This document shows, piece by piece, positions 22,798 to 35,290 of a DNA stretch of 64,000 nt. The DNA is taken from assembly GCA_965644295.1 (NCBI GenBank), contig CBFFRP010000054.1, forward strand, positions 1-64,000, written 5' to 3'. Position 1 is the first letter of the stretch. Each line of letters opens with the position of its first letter. Both the position numbers and the translations under genes were made by a program. The stretch is from Paraphysomonas bandaiensis (Eukaryota > Chrysophyceae). The notes below the pieces were generated by a model. That model ran no database searches. It saw only the letters and a list, made by a program, of their open reading frames with translations, and was not told where the DNA came from.

Positions 22798-25700
22798 ATG
22801 AAAGGCTGGATTATATGTCGAGAAAAATGGCTATATGCTGACAGCCGAAGCATGTCTAGACACTGGGTGCAGTGGAAACACCGGTATTGTGCGGTAGAGC
22901 GTGGCTTGCTCTCTTTAAGTACATCAGAGACTCATCGACACCTGGAGGAGTTCTCATTGCGGTTAGTTTTTGTATGAATAATGTACCAATATAATATATG
23001 AATGTGTAGGTTTGCGTCTGCAAAGGCTCATCATTATTCTGAAGCAAGTCATTGTATTGTGGTCAGTTGTCGTCCCGTTGGTTCCCAAGACTCTGTAGAA
23101 GTTACTCTTCAACTCAAAACTGACGAGCATGCTGCTTTGTGGTTACAAGTATGCACTCCATCTTGATGATATAGCGTTTAATTGTTGTACATTTTACCAG
23201 GCTATTGATAGTGAGATTAAGAACGCATACGAGGAACAGAAGCTGCACACGGACCGTGCTCTCCGTGCACTAAGTGGTTTCTTAAAAGAGCGACTTTACC
23301 TGAGGGTACGTGACTAAATATGTATTTAGACCTGACGTTGTGTATGGTAGAGTCGGCAGGATGGAGAACAAATAGAAGCCTTGAGTCCTTCGCAGAGCAT
23401 TCTAGGAGCTGTTGAAGGAGAGCAGGAGGTGAGGTTCCTTTGAGAATGTGTAGCTCGAATGGAGAATAGTATTGTTTACATTGTTGTATCTCTAGATGAT
23501 CTTTGACTCTAATTTGGATATGGAGAGTCGGGTATGGAAGGCTTCAGATTTTGAGACTCGCCTGATGGCTGAAGTTGACACTTTACAAGACCGTACCTCT
23601 CCAACTCCAGGTCCGCCTTTGGAAGTTGCTGTTGCCGCTGAAGGGTCGTATAGCAACCCACGAGATGAGAATAGTAGCCTAAGTAGTGGAGACCCAGATG
23701 ATGATGATTTTGTCCTCATTACGAGCACCGGGGATGGGGATTCGCCTGGAGAGCGTCCACCACAAAACCATCCCGGTCTACCCGGTGCTCCACCTTCTCT
23801 TGCATCATACTTGGGGTCACTATACCGATCCCCAGGTAGAGACATAGCAAGTGACTCTATTCCTAGAGAGGAGAGTGATATAGAAGAGTCATTTCCTTTA
23901 TCTCAATCTAACAACCAGAAACAAGGGCGAGCACATATTCATAGGTCATTTGTTGGGCACTCTAGTGTTTTGCTAGAGACTGGAAATGGAAATGGGAGTG
24001 ACAGAAAAAGTAATGGACAGGCCCCTTGTTGGCAAATCCCCGTACCTCGCCTACGGATTGTTATTATGGCTGTTGGAACTAGGTATGCTTGATAATCTGA
24101 TCTCTCCATGAATGCTGACAGTGGTATATGTTAGAGGGGATGTACAACCGTTTGCACTTCTTGGTCAGAAATTGCGGGCTGATGGGCACAGGGTGCGCCT
24201 GGCAACCCATGCCTGTTTCAGAGAGTATGTGACATCATTTGGGGGAGGTGGACTTGAGTTCTATCCGCTTGGTGGAGACCCTGTGAAATTATCAGAGTTT
24301 ATGGTCAAAACTCATGGCTGTGTCATTCCGACGGACTCTGGTATACTGAAGCAGGTATAGTTCCCCTGTATTTCTTTATTTTGTGTGCCTGATTAGTGTG
24401 CGCTGAATTGTACGAATTCAACGATCTTACTGTTGTAATGTTCAACAGCTTCCTCAGAATATTCTCATGCTGAATGATATTATAAACTCCTGCTGGGGGG
24501 CTTGTGTAGATCCTGACCCCCATGGGGCTTTGCTTGAGGGGCATCGTCCTAGGTGAGCGGAATTTTGGATATTTGCTTTTCGTCTTCTTGACAGTATTTT
24601 GCTAGACGTTTCATGGCTGACGCTATTATTTCTAACCCTGTGACGTATGCTCATATACACTGTGCGGAAGCTCTAGGTGTTCCGTTACACCTCATGTTTC
24701 CTCAGGTATTGTTCCTCATGTTCCCTATAATGTGATTTATTGACATCAGTGTACAGCCATGGGTCCCGACCAAAGCTTTTCCCCACCCCTTGGCGTGTAT
24801 GAATTATGGCGGAAGTGGTAGTAAGTGGTCTACAGAGAATTTTTTGTCCTACCAGGTATCTCTCGGAAGGAATATATTTATCTGCTATTGTTAGAATTGT
24901 GGCACAGGTCGTAGAGAGAATGTTGTGGCTGTCTCTTGAGCCTTTTGTGAACACTTTTCGCAAGAAGCGTCTTGGGTTACCCCCTATACGTCGCGGAGAG
25001 CATGGTTGGAATCTGCTCAATACCAACAAGGTGCCAAGAAAATTATTGTGCCCTGATGTTGACAGCGTTATTGATGTTTTTCCAGGTCCCATTTGTTAAA
25101 ATGTGGTCCAGACATCTTGTTCCTAAGCCCAAGGATTGGGGGCCTCACGTGGATGTTGTTGGTTTCTTCTTGGAGCCATTGGAAAAAGCTGACTTGCTGA
25201 AAACAGCGGTCAAGCCTGTCCCTGCAAGGCGTGATCAGTCTTCTTCATCTCTCTCTGTAGCATCTACTATACCATCCTCCGATCCACCCGAACAGCTTTC
25301 AGATTTCCTCGCCAATGGACCCCTCCCTGTTTTCGTAGGATTCGGATCCATGGTTGTAGATGATGCTGAATCCTTAGTACAGGTACAAAGCGTATGCGAT
25401 TCTAATCCTTTGTTTACGTTGCTGTAGGTGCTTTTGGAAGGTGCCGCTATTCTTGGAGTCCGAATTATTTTCCAATCTGGATGGACGGAGATATCGCCGG
25501 CGAGCTTTACTGACATCGCTCATAAAGTAGAGAAGAAGTCATTACATAAATTAGTAAATGTATATAAGCATAAAGTAGTTGTTGATAAGCAGTACAAAGA
25601 TACGTGCTTGTCGTCGGCAGATAGTTCTGAGTGTTCGAATCGAATATATCAGGAAACGTCACAAAGGCAGGGAATGAAGAGTTCGCCAGCAGAAACTACG

Positions 25701-28174
25701 AGCTCTCAACCGAGCATGGGGAAATCTGATAGTAGTGTTCCGACCAGCCCCCTGTGTTCATCCTACCTCAAGAGACCATGGAGAGCCGAGGATGCACTAC
25801 TGATTGGTTCCTGTGCGCACGATAAACTTTTCCCACATATGGCTGCGGTTATCCACCATGGTGGAGCAGGTACTGCATCTGCGTTTCTGAGTGATGGTAT
25901 CCTACTTTGCACTCTATGGATTTATGTAACGTGCATATTCATACTGCTATTTTATCTTATTTTGTTGATACAGGCACAACTGCTGCTGGACTCAGGGCGG
26001 GACGACCCACGATGATATGTCCCTTTTTCGGTGACCAGCATTTCTGGGGCCATATGATTCACAAAGCTAAAGTAGGGCCTGAACCATGTCCTGTACACAA
26101 GGTACTGCTTAATATCGTGCTTAGCAGTCTAATTTTGTGTAGCTTACACCAGAGGGTGTAGCGAATGGGTTGAGCTATCTGTTGTCAGAGGAGACCGCAT
26201 GCGCAGCAGTAGAACTGTCGGACAAACTTGAGTCGGAGGACGGCGTTGGAAACGCTCTCTCGTGTTTCTATCGACACCTTCACGTAGAGAATATGATCTG
26301 TGATGTGTCTATTTTCTTAGGCGAGAGCCAGCTTGCGCACGTTTGGTGCCGAGAGTGTGGATTTAAGATGACTCGTGAGATCTCCGATGTAGTTCACAGT
26401 GAACACCAACACCAGACAACCCCATGTACGTATGTTAACTGGGGCGGATTGCGAGAGCCCACTTCGGCGACCGAGGGTGTGATTCAAGGCCTTGGTGGAG
26501 CTACGCATGAGTTAGCTGGAGGCATTACCGATGCTCTCATTCAGCCTATGAGTGCACTGTACAATGACGGGTTACGAGGTGCTATGGGGGGCTTCGTCAG
26601 CGGGTTACAAGGCCTTATTGTACGACCTATAACTGGAGGCTTTGTGCTCTACAACAAGTTTTCTGAGGGAATAAAACACACAATACATAGCCCTCTTGAG
26701 TCAAGAGGGGTGTCTCTACCGGACCCGCATACACAGTTCACCCGGCCAGGATCTATGCAGCGCCAGGAAGCCAGTTTGTATGGTGCAGAGAGCCTGCGTG
26801 AGATTATTCCGGACAGCTCAATTACTTCGCCGGACACAGGACTAGCGCATTCAATGGAAGAGAAGACCTTAACTATGACCAATCCAGAGCCCTGTTCATC
26901 TATTGATGCTGATGTTCTTGCGCTAGATAAACTCATGCATGATGAGATAGACGGTGTACTCGATTCTGTCGACTCTCCTCTTCTTTCACTATCGAGGAGC
27001 TCTTCTTTGGCCTCTCCCGATCTTGTAATTCGAACTGCGCAATCTGTGGAATCCCACAGTGCAATGGCATCACTTTGTCATTCCGGCACTTCGAATGATA
27101 GCAGCAGCGGTCGTGATGTGGATGAGGATAGCAATACACCACGCATCGACTACTCTGCTGCACTCACTGGGGGAGCATTTGGTTCTTCCGAGACTGAAGA
27201 TGGACTAGAAAATGACAATGAGAGCAATACAGGTACTCCATTGAGCTACAGTGCTACCAGCTCGGCCCCCGTCTTTGCTGCATTGGAAGAGGTGAGTGCG
27301 ATGTAATGCTATGAACGAGTCTCTTACTTACTCTGCCTGCAGGACATACACGGCGAGAATGTACCTGCCTATGGGGCAATTAGTGCTCTCATGTCTCGTA
27401 GTCTTGGTCCAGGGGAAGAGTTTTGGGGGCCTTCCAAGGGCAGACCAAGGGATGGAGATACCGTATCTTGTTCCGTAGATAGAATCGCTATGTTCAGTGA
27501 GAACGAAGTGGCACTTGATTGCTATCCTCCACCTTCCACCAGTCCTGTTCCCAATGAGGAGCCAGTGGTAGATCCCTGCTTTGTTTCTGATGTGCGAAAC
27601 GCACCACCAACTCCTACATTGTCTCCAAGCACCGACAACCACAAGTCAACAAAGAGCCCGCCCGTGTCGCCCACAACTTTAGTCATGGAAAGGCGAAAAG
27701 AGATATTGCAGGCATTCGAAAAGGCTAAAAAGGTGCAGACCGCGCTGTGTGAACTTATGGGGAATGCGTCGCGGTATGTGCATATTGTGTGTTGTTATTT
27801 TTTGACCAGATCCTTTTTATATAGATTCGTAACGTTGGAAGACTTTGCAGATATTATTACGCGTACACTTGGAGATGACAGTACTCCTAGAGACAGTACA
27901 CATGATATGGCTCAGAGTCTCTTGCAGGTAAAGTGATTTACGTTCTGTGGATTTCAACGTTTTTGACTGTTGTAACAATAATATGAGTAACACATGAATA
28001 TCACAGACAATATCTCGCACCAAGGCTTTCCTCGACTTCGTGGACTTCAGCTTGCTATTCTTATCAATGCAGGTGTAATTAGCCTAATGTTTCTATTTCG
28101 TTACTCTAATTGATTATCTTTATCAGCGGGAGATGCACTGGAAGGACAAACCCTCGCGAGTAGTGAACTTGTAA
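22798..28174 (+). CDS. Sterol 3-beta-glucosyltransferase with PH domain (UGT80/Atg26-like), 1,460 aa
   Basis: I assembled 18 exons that keep frame from ATG 22,798 to TAA 28,172-28,174 (4,383 nt). Introns are about 44-104 nt. Residues 1-115 form a PH domain (KGWI...[18 protein letters not shown]...ALWLQ). After an acidic linker the GT1-fold N-half begins at about residue 350 with [20 protein letters not shown] and [23 protein letters not shown] and [10 protein letters not shown] follow, then the UDP-sugar site [17 protein letters not shown] and [11 protein letters not shown]. Known family members transfer glucose from UDP-glucose to membrane sterols. Past the catalytic part is a CxxC/H cluster (WCREC...HSEHQH) and a Gly-rich motif ([18 protein letters not shown]) like those in fungal relatives and lipid-contact proteins, then a low-complexity Ser/Asp-rich tail. 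An insert of about 75 polar residues lies inside the C-half. An upstream exon cannot be excluded. Confidence 0.92.
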
Positions 28175-29357
28175 TCAAACAGCTGGTGTATTGGTTTCCT
28201 CAGTGTACATATAACCAAAACATGGTGATAGCGTGCTATTGCACGGAGTGTGTATATTGTAGCCATAGCACATATATTAGTTATGCCTCTTCATTAATGT
28301 GACGAGTTGAGATGGATGTGCAATGCTCATTTGTCTAGTATGTGTATATTTAGCTATCGAATGCACTGGATTAATCTAATCAGTGGTGTATTAAACTTTA
28401 ATTATAATTTATAATATATATAGATGTTGACCATTGTTGTCACTAAGTGGGTACATATCTTCCTGATGGCATTCATAATTCATAGTCATTTTGCGTGTTA
28501 CTTTGCTCTTGTCCGACACTTTGTAGCGAATAAAAGTATCAGTGTTGTAGTTTGTAGTAGAATGGTAACCAATGCAGTGCATTTTGTTTCTGCATGTGGG
28601 AAAATAGTGAAGAAGCATGAAGAATATATTAATCGTGTTGTTGGAATACGTATGTTTCTTTACGATAGTACTGTCGAATACGAAAACAGTAATACGTAGA
28701 TACGTAGTCAAAGATACTATATAGCTATAACTGTGAAACTGAAGAATTGTATCATGACGATTCAAGATACGGAAGTTGAGTAGTGGTTGACATGAACAAA
28801 ATGAATTATCATGTTGTTGACATGTTTTACATGACAACTCACACAATTGTGTGTGCAATATTATAAAAGAGTGTATCCAGTATCTAGTTTGATTTCAATA
28901 AACTTCTCTTAACGGTCTTAATTGTAAAAATAACCAATAGCCAATAAATAATCGTATATACATCATGAATAATAATTAAAGTTTATAATATTCAACTATA
29001 TATTATGGATTAAATGGTGGCTCATAAATACTGGGATTTTCCTTCTTGTCAAATAAATAAATATAAATAAACCTCTAACCCTAATCGAATACTAGGAAAT
29101 CAGAGTTAAGCGCTAGTTACTTACATAGCAATGCTAAATGCTAAATTAGATTTGACTCTTAAACGTCTATTGCTAATAGTAAGACATTCACTACTAAGGT
29201 AACTCTTGCTTTATACTTCTACAGAAGCGGTGGTAATGAAAATTGGTGGTATTGTATTATATTATCGCACGGGAATTAACATCATCATGAACGAGAAAAA
29301 CAAGAACAACAGCACTTTGACACATACACTAAAGTCACCGGGTTAGATTTTCATAAA
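28175..29357. other. Intergenic region with R3 relative
   Basis: AT-rich, with a diverged R3 fragment at about 29,060-29,215 (CCTCTAACCCTAAT, then GTCTATTGCTAATAGTAAGA). A 149-codon minus ORF (28,409-28,858) and its plus counterpart are AT-rich and motif-free, and are not called. Confidence 0.45.
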
Positions 29358-30257
29358 TTAGATTGAAATGGATGCCATAGTGTGCATGTAATTTTCATCC
29401 TCCATTGACAGCATCTCGTAGATGTCGTTATTCCGAGTGTCTGGCAACTGTACCACTGACGCTTGATCGGCCATGTTACGGTATGCCGTCGTGGCAGCAG
29501 TTAAGAGTGGAATACTGGCAGCGTATTTATTATATGGCCACACCATTTTCATTCTTTGGAGTGCAGATGATACAGCAACAGCTTCCTGCTTAATAGTGCA
29601 GGCAACACACGCTTCTCCTGAATAAACACTCTTCATACATTGTGGTAAGAACAGCAGAAACTCCTTTGTGTCAGTGGTAGCACATGATACACATGGCCTT
29701 GTTTCAGCAAACACTTGTGATGGAAGTGCAGGAATATCTTGGCCATAACTTGCAAATGTATTCTCAATAATTCTCGGAAAGATCCTCACAATCATTAACA
29801 GCCGCTGTGTCTCTGATTTTAACGACATAAAATCATCTATGGTCCACATTTCATGTAGATTCTCTAAATATTTCCGCTCCTCATCTTCGTTATCAAACTC
29901 TACATCATCATCAGCAACATCATCAGCAGGTGTTGATTCTTCTGATAGTTTAATACAAGCATCTGATGCGGTCTGTTACTAGACGATTACATATACATGT
30001 ATAGTATAGTAGAAATACAATACCTCATTCCAATGAGATAATGATATGGCTAATTTAATTACCATACCAGCACATAAACTACCAACAAACATAACTGGCG
30101 CATGTATAGTAGACGGAGGTGAGGCTGTTATAATAAAACTATCTAATGTGGGACTACGTGAAGAATTGGCAACAGCTCGTGTAAAACATGTTACACCCAT
30201 ACCAACTGCATCATTTATTAAAGGTGTTCTTGTTAGAAGGAATGTTAAGGTTGCCAT
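29358..30257 (-). CDS. Uncharacterised 282-aa protein, one possible membrane segment
   Basis: Exon 1 (30,257-30,024) and exon 2 (29,972-29,358) join across a 51-nt intron in phase 0. Residues about 53-74 (HAPVMFVGSLCAGMVIKLAI) are hydrophobic enough for a transmembrane helix. An acidic linker (DDVADDDVEFDNEDEE) follows, then a helical C-terminal half with two CxxC pairs (CVSC and CVAC, about residues 170-205) that could bind a metal. No family is recognised. Confidence 0.65.
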
Positions 30258-30516
30258 AGTGTGTATGTATGTATGTATGTATGGAGGATGTTAGTCTGTG
30301 TATGTATGTAAATATGAGTGTGTTGGATATGTCTTGAGGATTGTATGTAGAAGGGAAGTGCTGGATGGGTTTCTGTATGTTTTCTTCGATTATCCAGAGA
30401 AAATGCTAGAAAAATATACTGTACACTTCGTACGTACAGCAGTATGTGCATTGTGATGTGATTAGAAAAATAGAGTTTTTGTATGAAAAAAATAAAAAAT
30501 ATGGGATTTTCAAGAC

Positions 30517-30521
30517 AAAAA
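30517..30521 (-). terminator. RNA polymerase III T-run after 5S rRNA
   Basis: Immediately after the 3' end of the 5S gene (one G between), the minus strand reads TTTTT (GTTTTTGTC), the standard Pol III stop. Confidence 0.8.
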
Positions 30522-30522
30522 C

Positions 30523-30637
30523 GGACAGTACCCGGACTTCGCACGTGGTCACCCACCGTACTACTAACCGGGCCAGATGCAACTTAACTTCCGCGAGCGG
30601 AACGAGAGCGGGTGCGGTTTGCATTGTATGACCGTCC
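30523..30637 (-). rRNA. 5S ribosomal RNA
   Basis: Read on the minus strand, the 115-nt sequence starts GGACGGTCAT and ends GGGTACTGTCC. Its first and last seven bases (GGACGGT / ACTGTCC) pair as helix I with one G-U. Conserved 5S elements are in order: CCGCACCCGCTCTCGTTCCG, GGAAGTTAAG, CATCTGGCCCGGTTAGTA and GTGGGTGACCAC. The internal control region is therefore present for RNA polymerase III. It stands alone between protein genes rather than in a tandem array within this window. Length is slightly under the usual 117-121 nt. Confidence 0.92.
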
Positions 30638-30962
30638 ATATCAGAGAGGCGACTTTTGGTGTATAGTAATGCATGTACTACTCTGTACAGGTCGCATATT
30701 GGAAAAAGTCGACAAGCTAAAAAATCTCCCTTTTTTCGATGTTTGAGATATATTTTGATCATCAAAACACAATATACAGCCAAAAACCAAGGATTTCTTT
30801 GCCTGGTTGATATACAGTACCACCCAGTCATGGATATTCATATACACGACAAGCCTCATATGATGATTTCAAATATATTTATCTCCACATACACAGATAT
30901 ATACATTCATTCCACTCCATATTAGGCTACATTGACATAATACACAACGATCAGAGGATATA

Positions 30963-31791
30963 ATGGTCAAGTGTAGGAAATGCGGAGGGAGAGCCAAAGG
31001 AGACTGTGTAAATACGTACGTAGACTTAGGGCAGTGGACTCTATCATGTGCTATCATGTTGTGGTCTTATATACACATATCTGTGTATATACGTGTATAT
31101 ATCTGTGTATGTATATATATGTGTGTATATACATACATATAACATGTTACTGCTGATATATATATACATATATGTGCTTATCGTGTATTGTGTAGCATGT
31201 GCTTTACGTGCTGTATGAAGTGTAAGAAGATATGTTCTCCTCATGCTGAACTCGCTAAAAGAAAGGAAGGTGGGCATATATGTTTCCACTGAATACCTTT
31301 TAAATAAATTAACTTTGATTCGATTAGATGAAGAGCGATATATCGAAGAAGGAATTCAGGCAGCCTGGACCCGTAAACGGCGAACTTTTATTCACGCGGA
31401 GGATGGGTTAACTGATGTTGGACACACTGTTGTTGTGTGGTGCCTACGCGACTTTCTTCGTAATTCTGCGTAAGTGGCATCATTAGTTCTACACCATTAG
31501 TTCTGAAGTATAATATTTGTTTTTGAATTCTCCTACAGTTGGAGCGCCCCTACTTTTGCTCAATTAGACCGAGCCCGGCTATCTAAGAAAATTAGGTTAA
31601 AGAGAAGACAACGACGGGTGCTATCTGCTGAAGAAGAGGAGAAGAAAATACTGGAAAAGGTCCGTAAATCCGTCGCTAATCAACGAGAAAAACGGGAAAA
31701 GGCATACACTAGAGTCAGGTCACAGTGGGAAGAATCGTTTGAGAGTGGCGGAAGCACAGTTTGGCTTGTTGAGGAACAACGAAGTAGTTAG
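30963..31791 (+). CDS. Small protein with SHI/LRP1-type zinc finger, 173 aa
   Basis: Four exons (30963-31015, 31196-31269, 31328-31469, 31539-31791) give 174 codons including TAG. The first intron is 180 nt, long for this window, and TA-rich. The N-terminus (residues 4-34) is C-x2-C-x7-C-x4-C-x2-C-C-x6-C-x2-H: CRKCGGRAKGDC, then a Cys pair and CSPH. This spacing equals the RING-like zinc finger of plant SHI/STYLISH/LRP1 proteins. The rest is a charged helical domain: a WTRKRR basic patch, then AEEEEKKILEKVRKSVANQR, and the conserved-looking end SGGSTVWLVEEQ. The product is probably nuclear or RNA-related, by inference from the basic helix. Confidence 0.75.
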
Positions 31792-31838
31792 ACTTGCAAT
31801 CATTTATTCATTCCACCCAGAATCCGGAATAGTATGTT

Positions 31839-32063
31839 TTAGTGTATTGCGTCCGATATATATAGAATATAATAGTTGCAGATTAGCACCCTTTGCATTA
31901 TAGTATCTATGCACCTTTGCGTCACTTCTAGCGCTGGAGAATAGAGTGCAGGTGTAATTTTAGTGTAGTAAATTGGAACGATTATCAATCCCTTCTCAAT
32001 ATTAGAAAAGCAAACAAGAAGCAAATTTTGGTATTGGTGCTGCACGACAAATACAACTACCAT
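31839..32063 (-). CDS. Possible small ORF, 74 codons
   Basis: Open frame starting MVVVFVVQHQYQNLLLVCF. It is hydrophobic, convergent with the zinc-finger gene and ends 48 nt from it. No family, no splice support. It may be a chance ORF in AT-rich DNA. Confidence 0.2.
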   Translation of the reverse strand: MVVVFVVQHQYQNLLLVCFSNIEKGLIIVPIYYTKITPALYSPALEVTQRCIDTIMQRVLICNYYILYISDAIH

Positions 32064-32498
32064 TCTACCAATGGCTCCCGAATATACTATTACGTAGAGA
32101 AATCTGTAGGATAATAGAGTATTAGTAGTTAGTAGTACGCACTGAGAATCCGAAATGCCAATATCACACTTTTAAATGAAATGTTTTGAAGCTATGATTT
32201 AGAGTGGCGAAAGATTTTGTAATATGTGGTTTTCATGTAAAAATTACAATAGTGTAATACCACTTTCATGAAGTCGCAGAACTTTATCTTGCTTAACAAG
32301 ACACAAGAGCTAACAAGGTTCTAGTGAACTGGCTGATACAAGATATCAATGTACAATGTAAGATATAAACCTGCTCATTCGTATAGAATTGATCAGGTCA
32401 ATAATATTCTTCTTCTACATTGATCTGTTTTAAGTTTTAATCATTTCTAACACTAAATTCAGTTCAAACCACTACGAATAAACCCTATACATTTTAAG
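32064..32498. other. Intergenic region
   Basis: AT-rich stretch between convergent or tandem minus genes; I see nothing to annotate. Confidence 0.5.
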
Positions 32499-35290
32499 CT
32501 ATTTACATTGCGCTAACTCTAACAAGATATTATTTCTGCATTGTGTCATACTCTGCACATCATGCGCGGTGCAGTTCGTATTATTTTCTGTTGTGTATTT
32601 TCTGATGGCAGATAGTGACGCTTCTTGAAAAATATTGCGCAACTCTGCTGGTGATCTTCATCGAAAAGTATTAACTAATTGAAATATCACGATAATAGAA
32701 ACAACCAACCTTCCTACTGTGCATGTAGCTATGTTCTCAACTATGGTTTCAATTTCTTCGGTACTGCCATGCATGCCAGTGTCTCCAACAAAGCCCCGTA
32801 AAATAGCCTTTCTCTAAACAGTTGTAAGCACGGGATATGGGGTGCAATAATATGAAAAGACCTACCTGATCGTGGTCTGGAAGTGACACCTCAATGTGCT
32901 CCTCTAGTCGTCCTGGACGTACTAATGCTCTATTGTTCATCTAAGAAAATTGGTCAGGAGTACGACATAGATACTCACCCATCAAGTTGCTGGGGAAAAC
33001 ACGACGCTGTGGCAATGACTATAACTATGTCCTCAGTACTTGGGCAGCCTGTACCCTTAGATCGTCGCCGAACCCCTCCCTCCACTAGTTTAGGCGGAGT
33101 CGACACTCCATCCAGCTCCACCAGCAGCGTGCTCAACAACCTGTCAATTGCTTGATGGGAAGTCCGGTGTCCATCCCTGCGTCTAGCCCGCCTGACGGGA
33201 GGTGCGGTAATTCCAGTTGCACTAGACGGATCGAACGGAGTGTCGGGAAAGTCTGTTTGCTTGTCGACCGACATACCCAACATCACTTCAATATTATCTA
33301 ACAGCAGGAAACAGGGAGACATCGCGCGGGCTACACAAATATGAACATTTACGCCACAGATTTATAAAAGCGTACCAGTAGAAAATATTTCAGCAAGTCG
33401 ACGTTCTGAGTCACCAACCACCTGCAGAAAGAAATCATGGATCACAACAAAAGTGAATAAGATACAGCCCACCTTATGAACAACTTCAGCACACGAGACC
33501 GAGAGCAACTTGAAATGAGATCGTGCTTCATACGCTGCCCGGTAAGCAATTGATGTCTTCCCACACCCACTTGGCCCGTGAATTAAGTACCCTGTTCATT
33601 GCCGTATGATGAGGGTTAGATACATCGACACACAGAATTGATGATATAATATCTTCGAGATTATCATGAAGAAAAAGTTTGAGCACGTCTCACCTTTGCA
33701 TGGAGATACCCCGAGTCGACGACAGAGTGCATTTAACTCACTGTCTGGGGACACAGCTTGAACAGCGGCATTGACGATATCTTGTACCACTTTTTCAAAT
33801 CCATATACAAGAGGAGGTGGTGGCTGAATGGAGAAATCTCGAATAAATTCGAGTGAACTTGTGCCTAGGGATTGTGCTGGAGGGGAATTGGTAGAAATAT
33901 GAAGAATAACATCACTTGGATCAAGTATCACCTTGTCATCTAAAAATATAAGAAATATAAGTACGAACTACGAAATGACGTGTGGGGTACCATGGCTGGA
34001 ATTAGAAGACAGTGTATGAGGCACCGCCCTTGTCAACGAAGAAAGAATATCAATCACGGATAAACCCTGTACCATCGTTATTCCACATCGATTACTCCGA
34101 ATAAACATATAACCTGAGTTCTTCGGGAAACCTCTATAGCAAAATTGCAGATAAACTCTTCGTAAACTGGTACACATTACTTACGACAGACAAAAAGCAT
34201 CAACAAGAACATAAAGTACCTTGCGATAGAGGACGCATATCACCTCTACATGAAGTCCAGATCTCCGTGGAACTATCAGCAGGTATTGCTGCTCGCAAAG
34301 CCCTTTCAGCCACCACTGCCCTTGCTGCCTGGTCCGGGTAAGGTACGACTACTGGTGAACCGAGTCTGTAAGGTCGTAGTATACCTGCTGGTAACCGGTT
34401 ATCACCATCTGTACAGCCGGCGGAAACAGTGGCAATCACAAAAGGACGGAATCGATTAACAGAAGTTCGAGACCGAACAGAGCGGAGTGTATCGAGTCCC
34501 TTGAGAAGGGCGGAAGAAGTGGTGAGAGACACGGCAGGAACCGAGACAGATGTCCCAGGGGCCACTGCAGAATGAACTATCGCGTCCAAGTTGTCAAGAA
34601 ATACAACGTGACAGCCTTGATATATATTTGATTTTTCACCTGCCAATATCTTCAAAACTGCAGCTTCTGGTTCTCCAACACTTCATAACAGGTTATTACA
34701 AGGTGGATCAATGTATAATAGTATTACCTCCGACATGTACGAAGTAGCGTGATACAATCAAGATAATGCGTTGATATTCGATGGGTAGAGCTTGTATTAT
34801 CCAGTGCACTGTGTAGCCTTCGAAGCAGTGCTGTTTTCCCGCATCCAGAATGTCCTTCTATAATAAGACCAATAGGGTCATCATACGTAAGTTCCCCATT
34901 CATATTCAATCCTTTTGCGACTTCTCTACTAATAGTTCTAAGCGTACTATTAATCCCATAAAAATTCGTCTGAAGTCTATCGAATAATAACTCAGCAGAT
35001 ACATTAACAGACTGTTCATATAGTGATTTCACTAATGGAGATACTTCGACATCTTTATCAAATGAAATCACAGTATTTTTTGATATAATGGATTTAGTAT
35101 TACATGGAATACAACTAATAATTTCATATAATATTGATGTATCTCCGAATTGTATGATCGATCCATCTGTTACGACACGACCACATAGATAAGCTATACA
35201 ATGATCTTGTAGACTACTTGTAGAGTGAGTTAGTGTATTCAGATGATTGGATTTAATCCGAACTATAGCTGATGTTGTATAAGGTATCAT
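32499..35290 (-). CDS. Tandem AAA ATPase (Cdc48/AFG2/PEX1-like) with altered Walker B motifs
   Basis: Multi-exon minus gene; ATG at 35,290, last exon ends TAG at 32,499. The N-domain (about 120 residues) precedes AAA D1 with Walker A GHSGCGKT (34,830-34,860) and Walker B-like HVVFLDNLDAIV (34,570-34,610). D2 has Walker A GPSGCGKT (33,560-33,590), Walker B-like CFLLLDNIEVML (33,285-33,320) and NNRALVRPGRLEEHIEV with the arginine-finger region (32,890-32,940). The C-terminal helix GRSPAELRNIFQEASLSAIR closes D2. The order N-D1-D2 fits AFG2/SPATA5, CDC48 or PEX1. Oddity: in both domains the catalytic Glu after the Walker B Asp is replaced by Asn (DN). Exon joins were inferred by GT-AG and frame, and a few are less certain in the middle (33,340-34,200). 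Confidence 0.85.

Noticed and set aside
28409-28858. 149-codon minus ORF and 91-codon plus ORF
   Set aside because: AT-rich region, both strands open, no recognisable protein.
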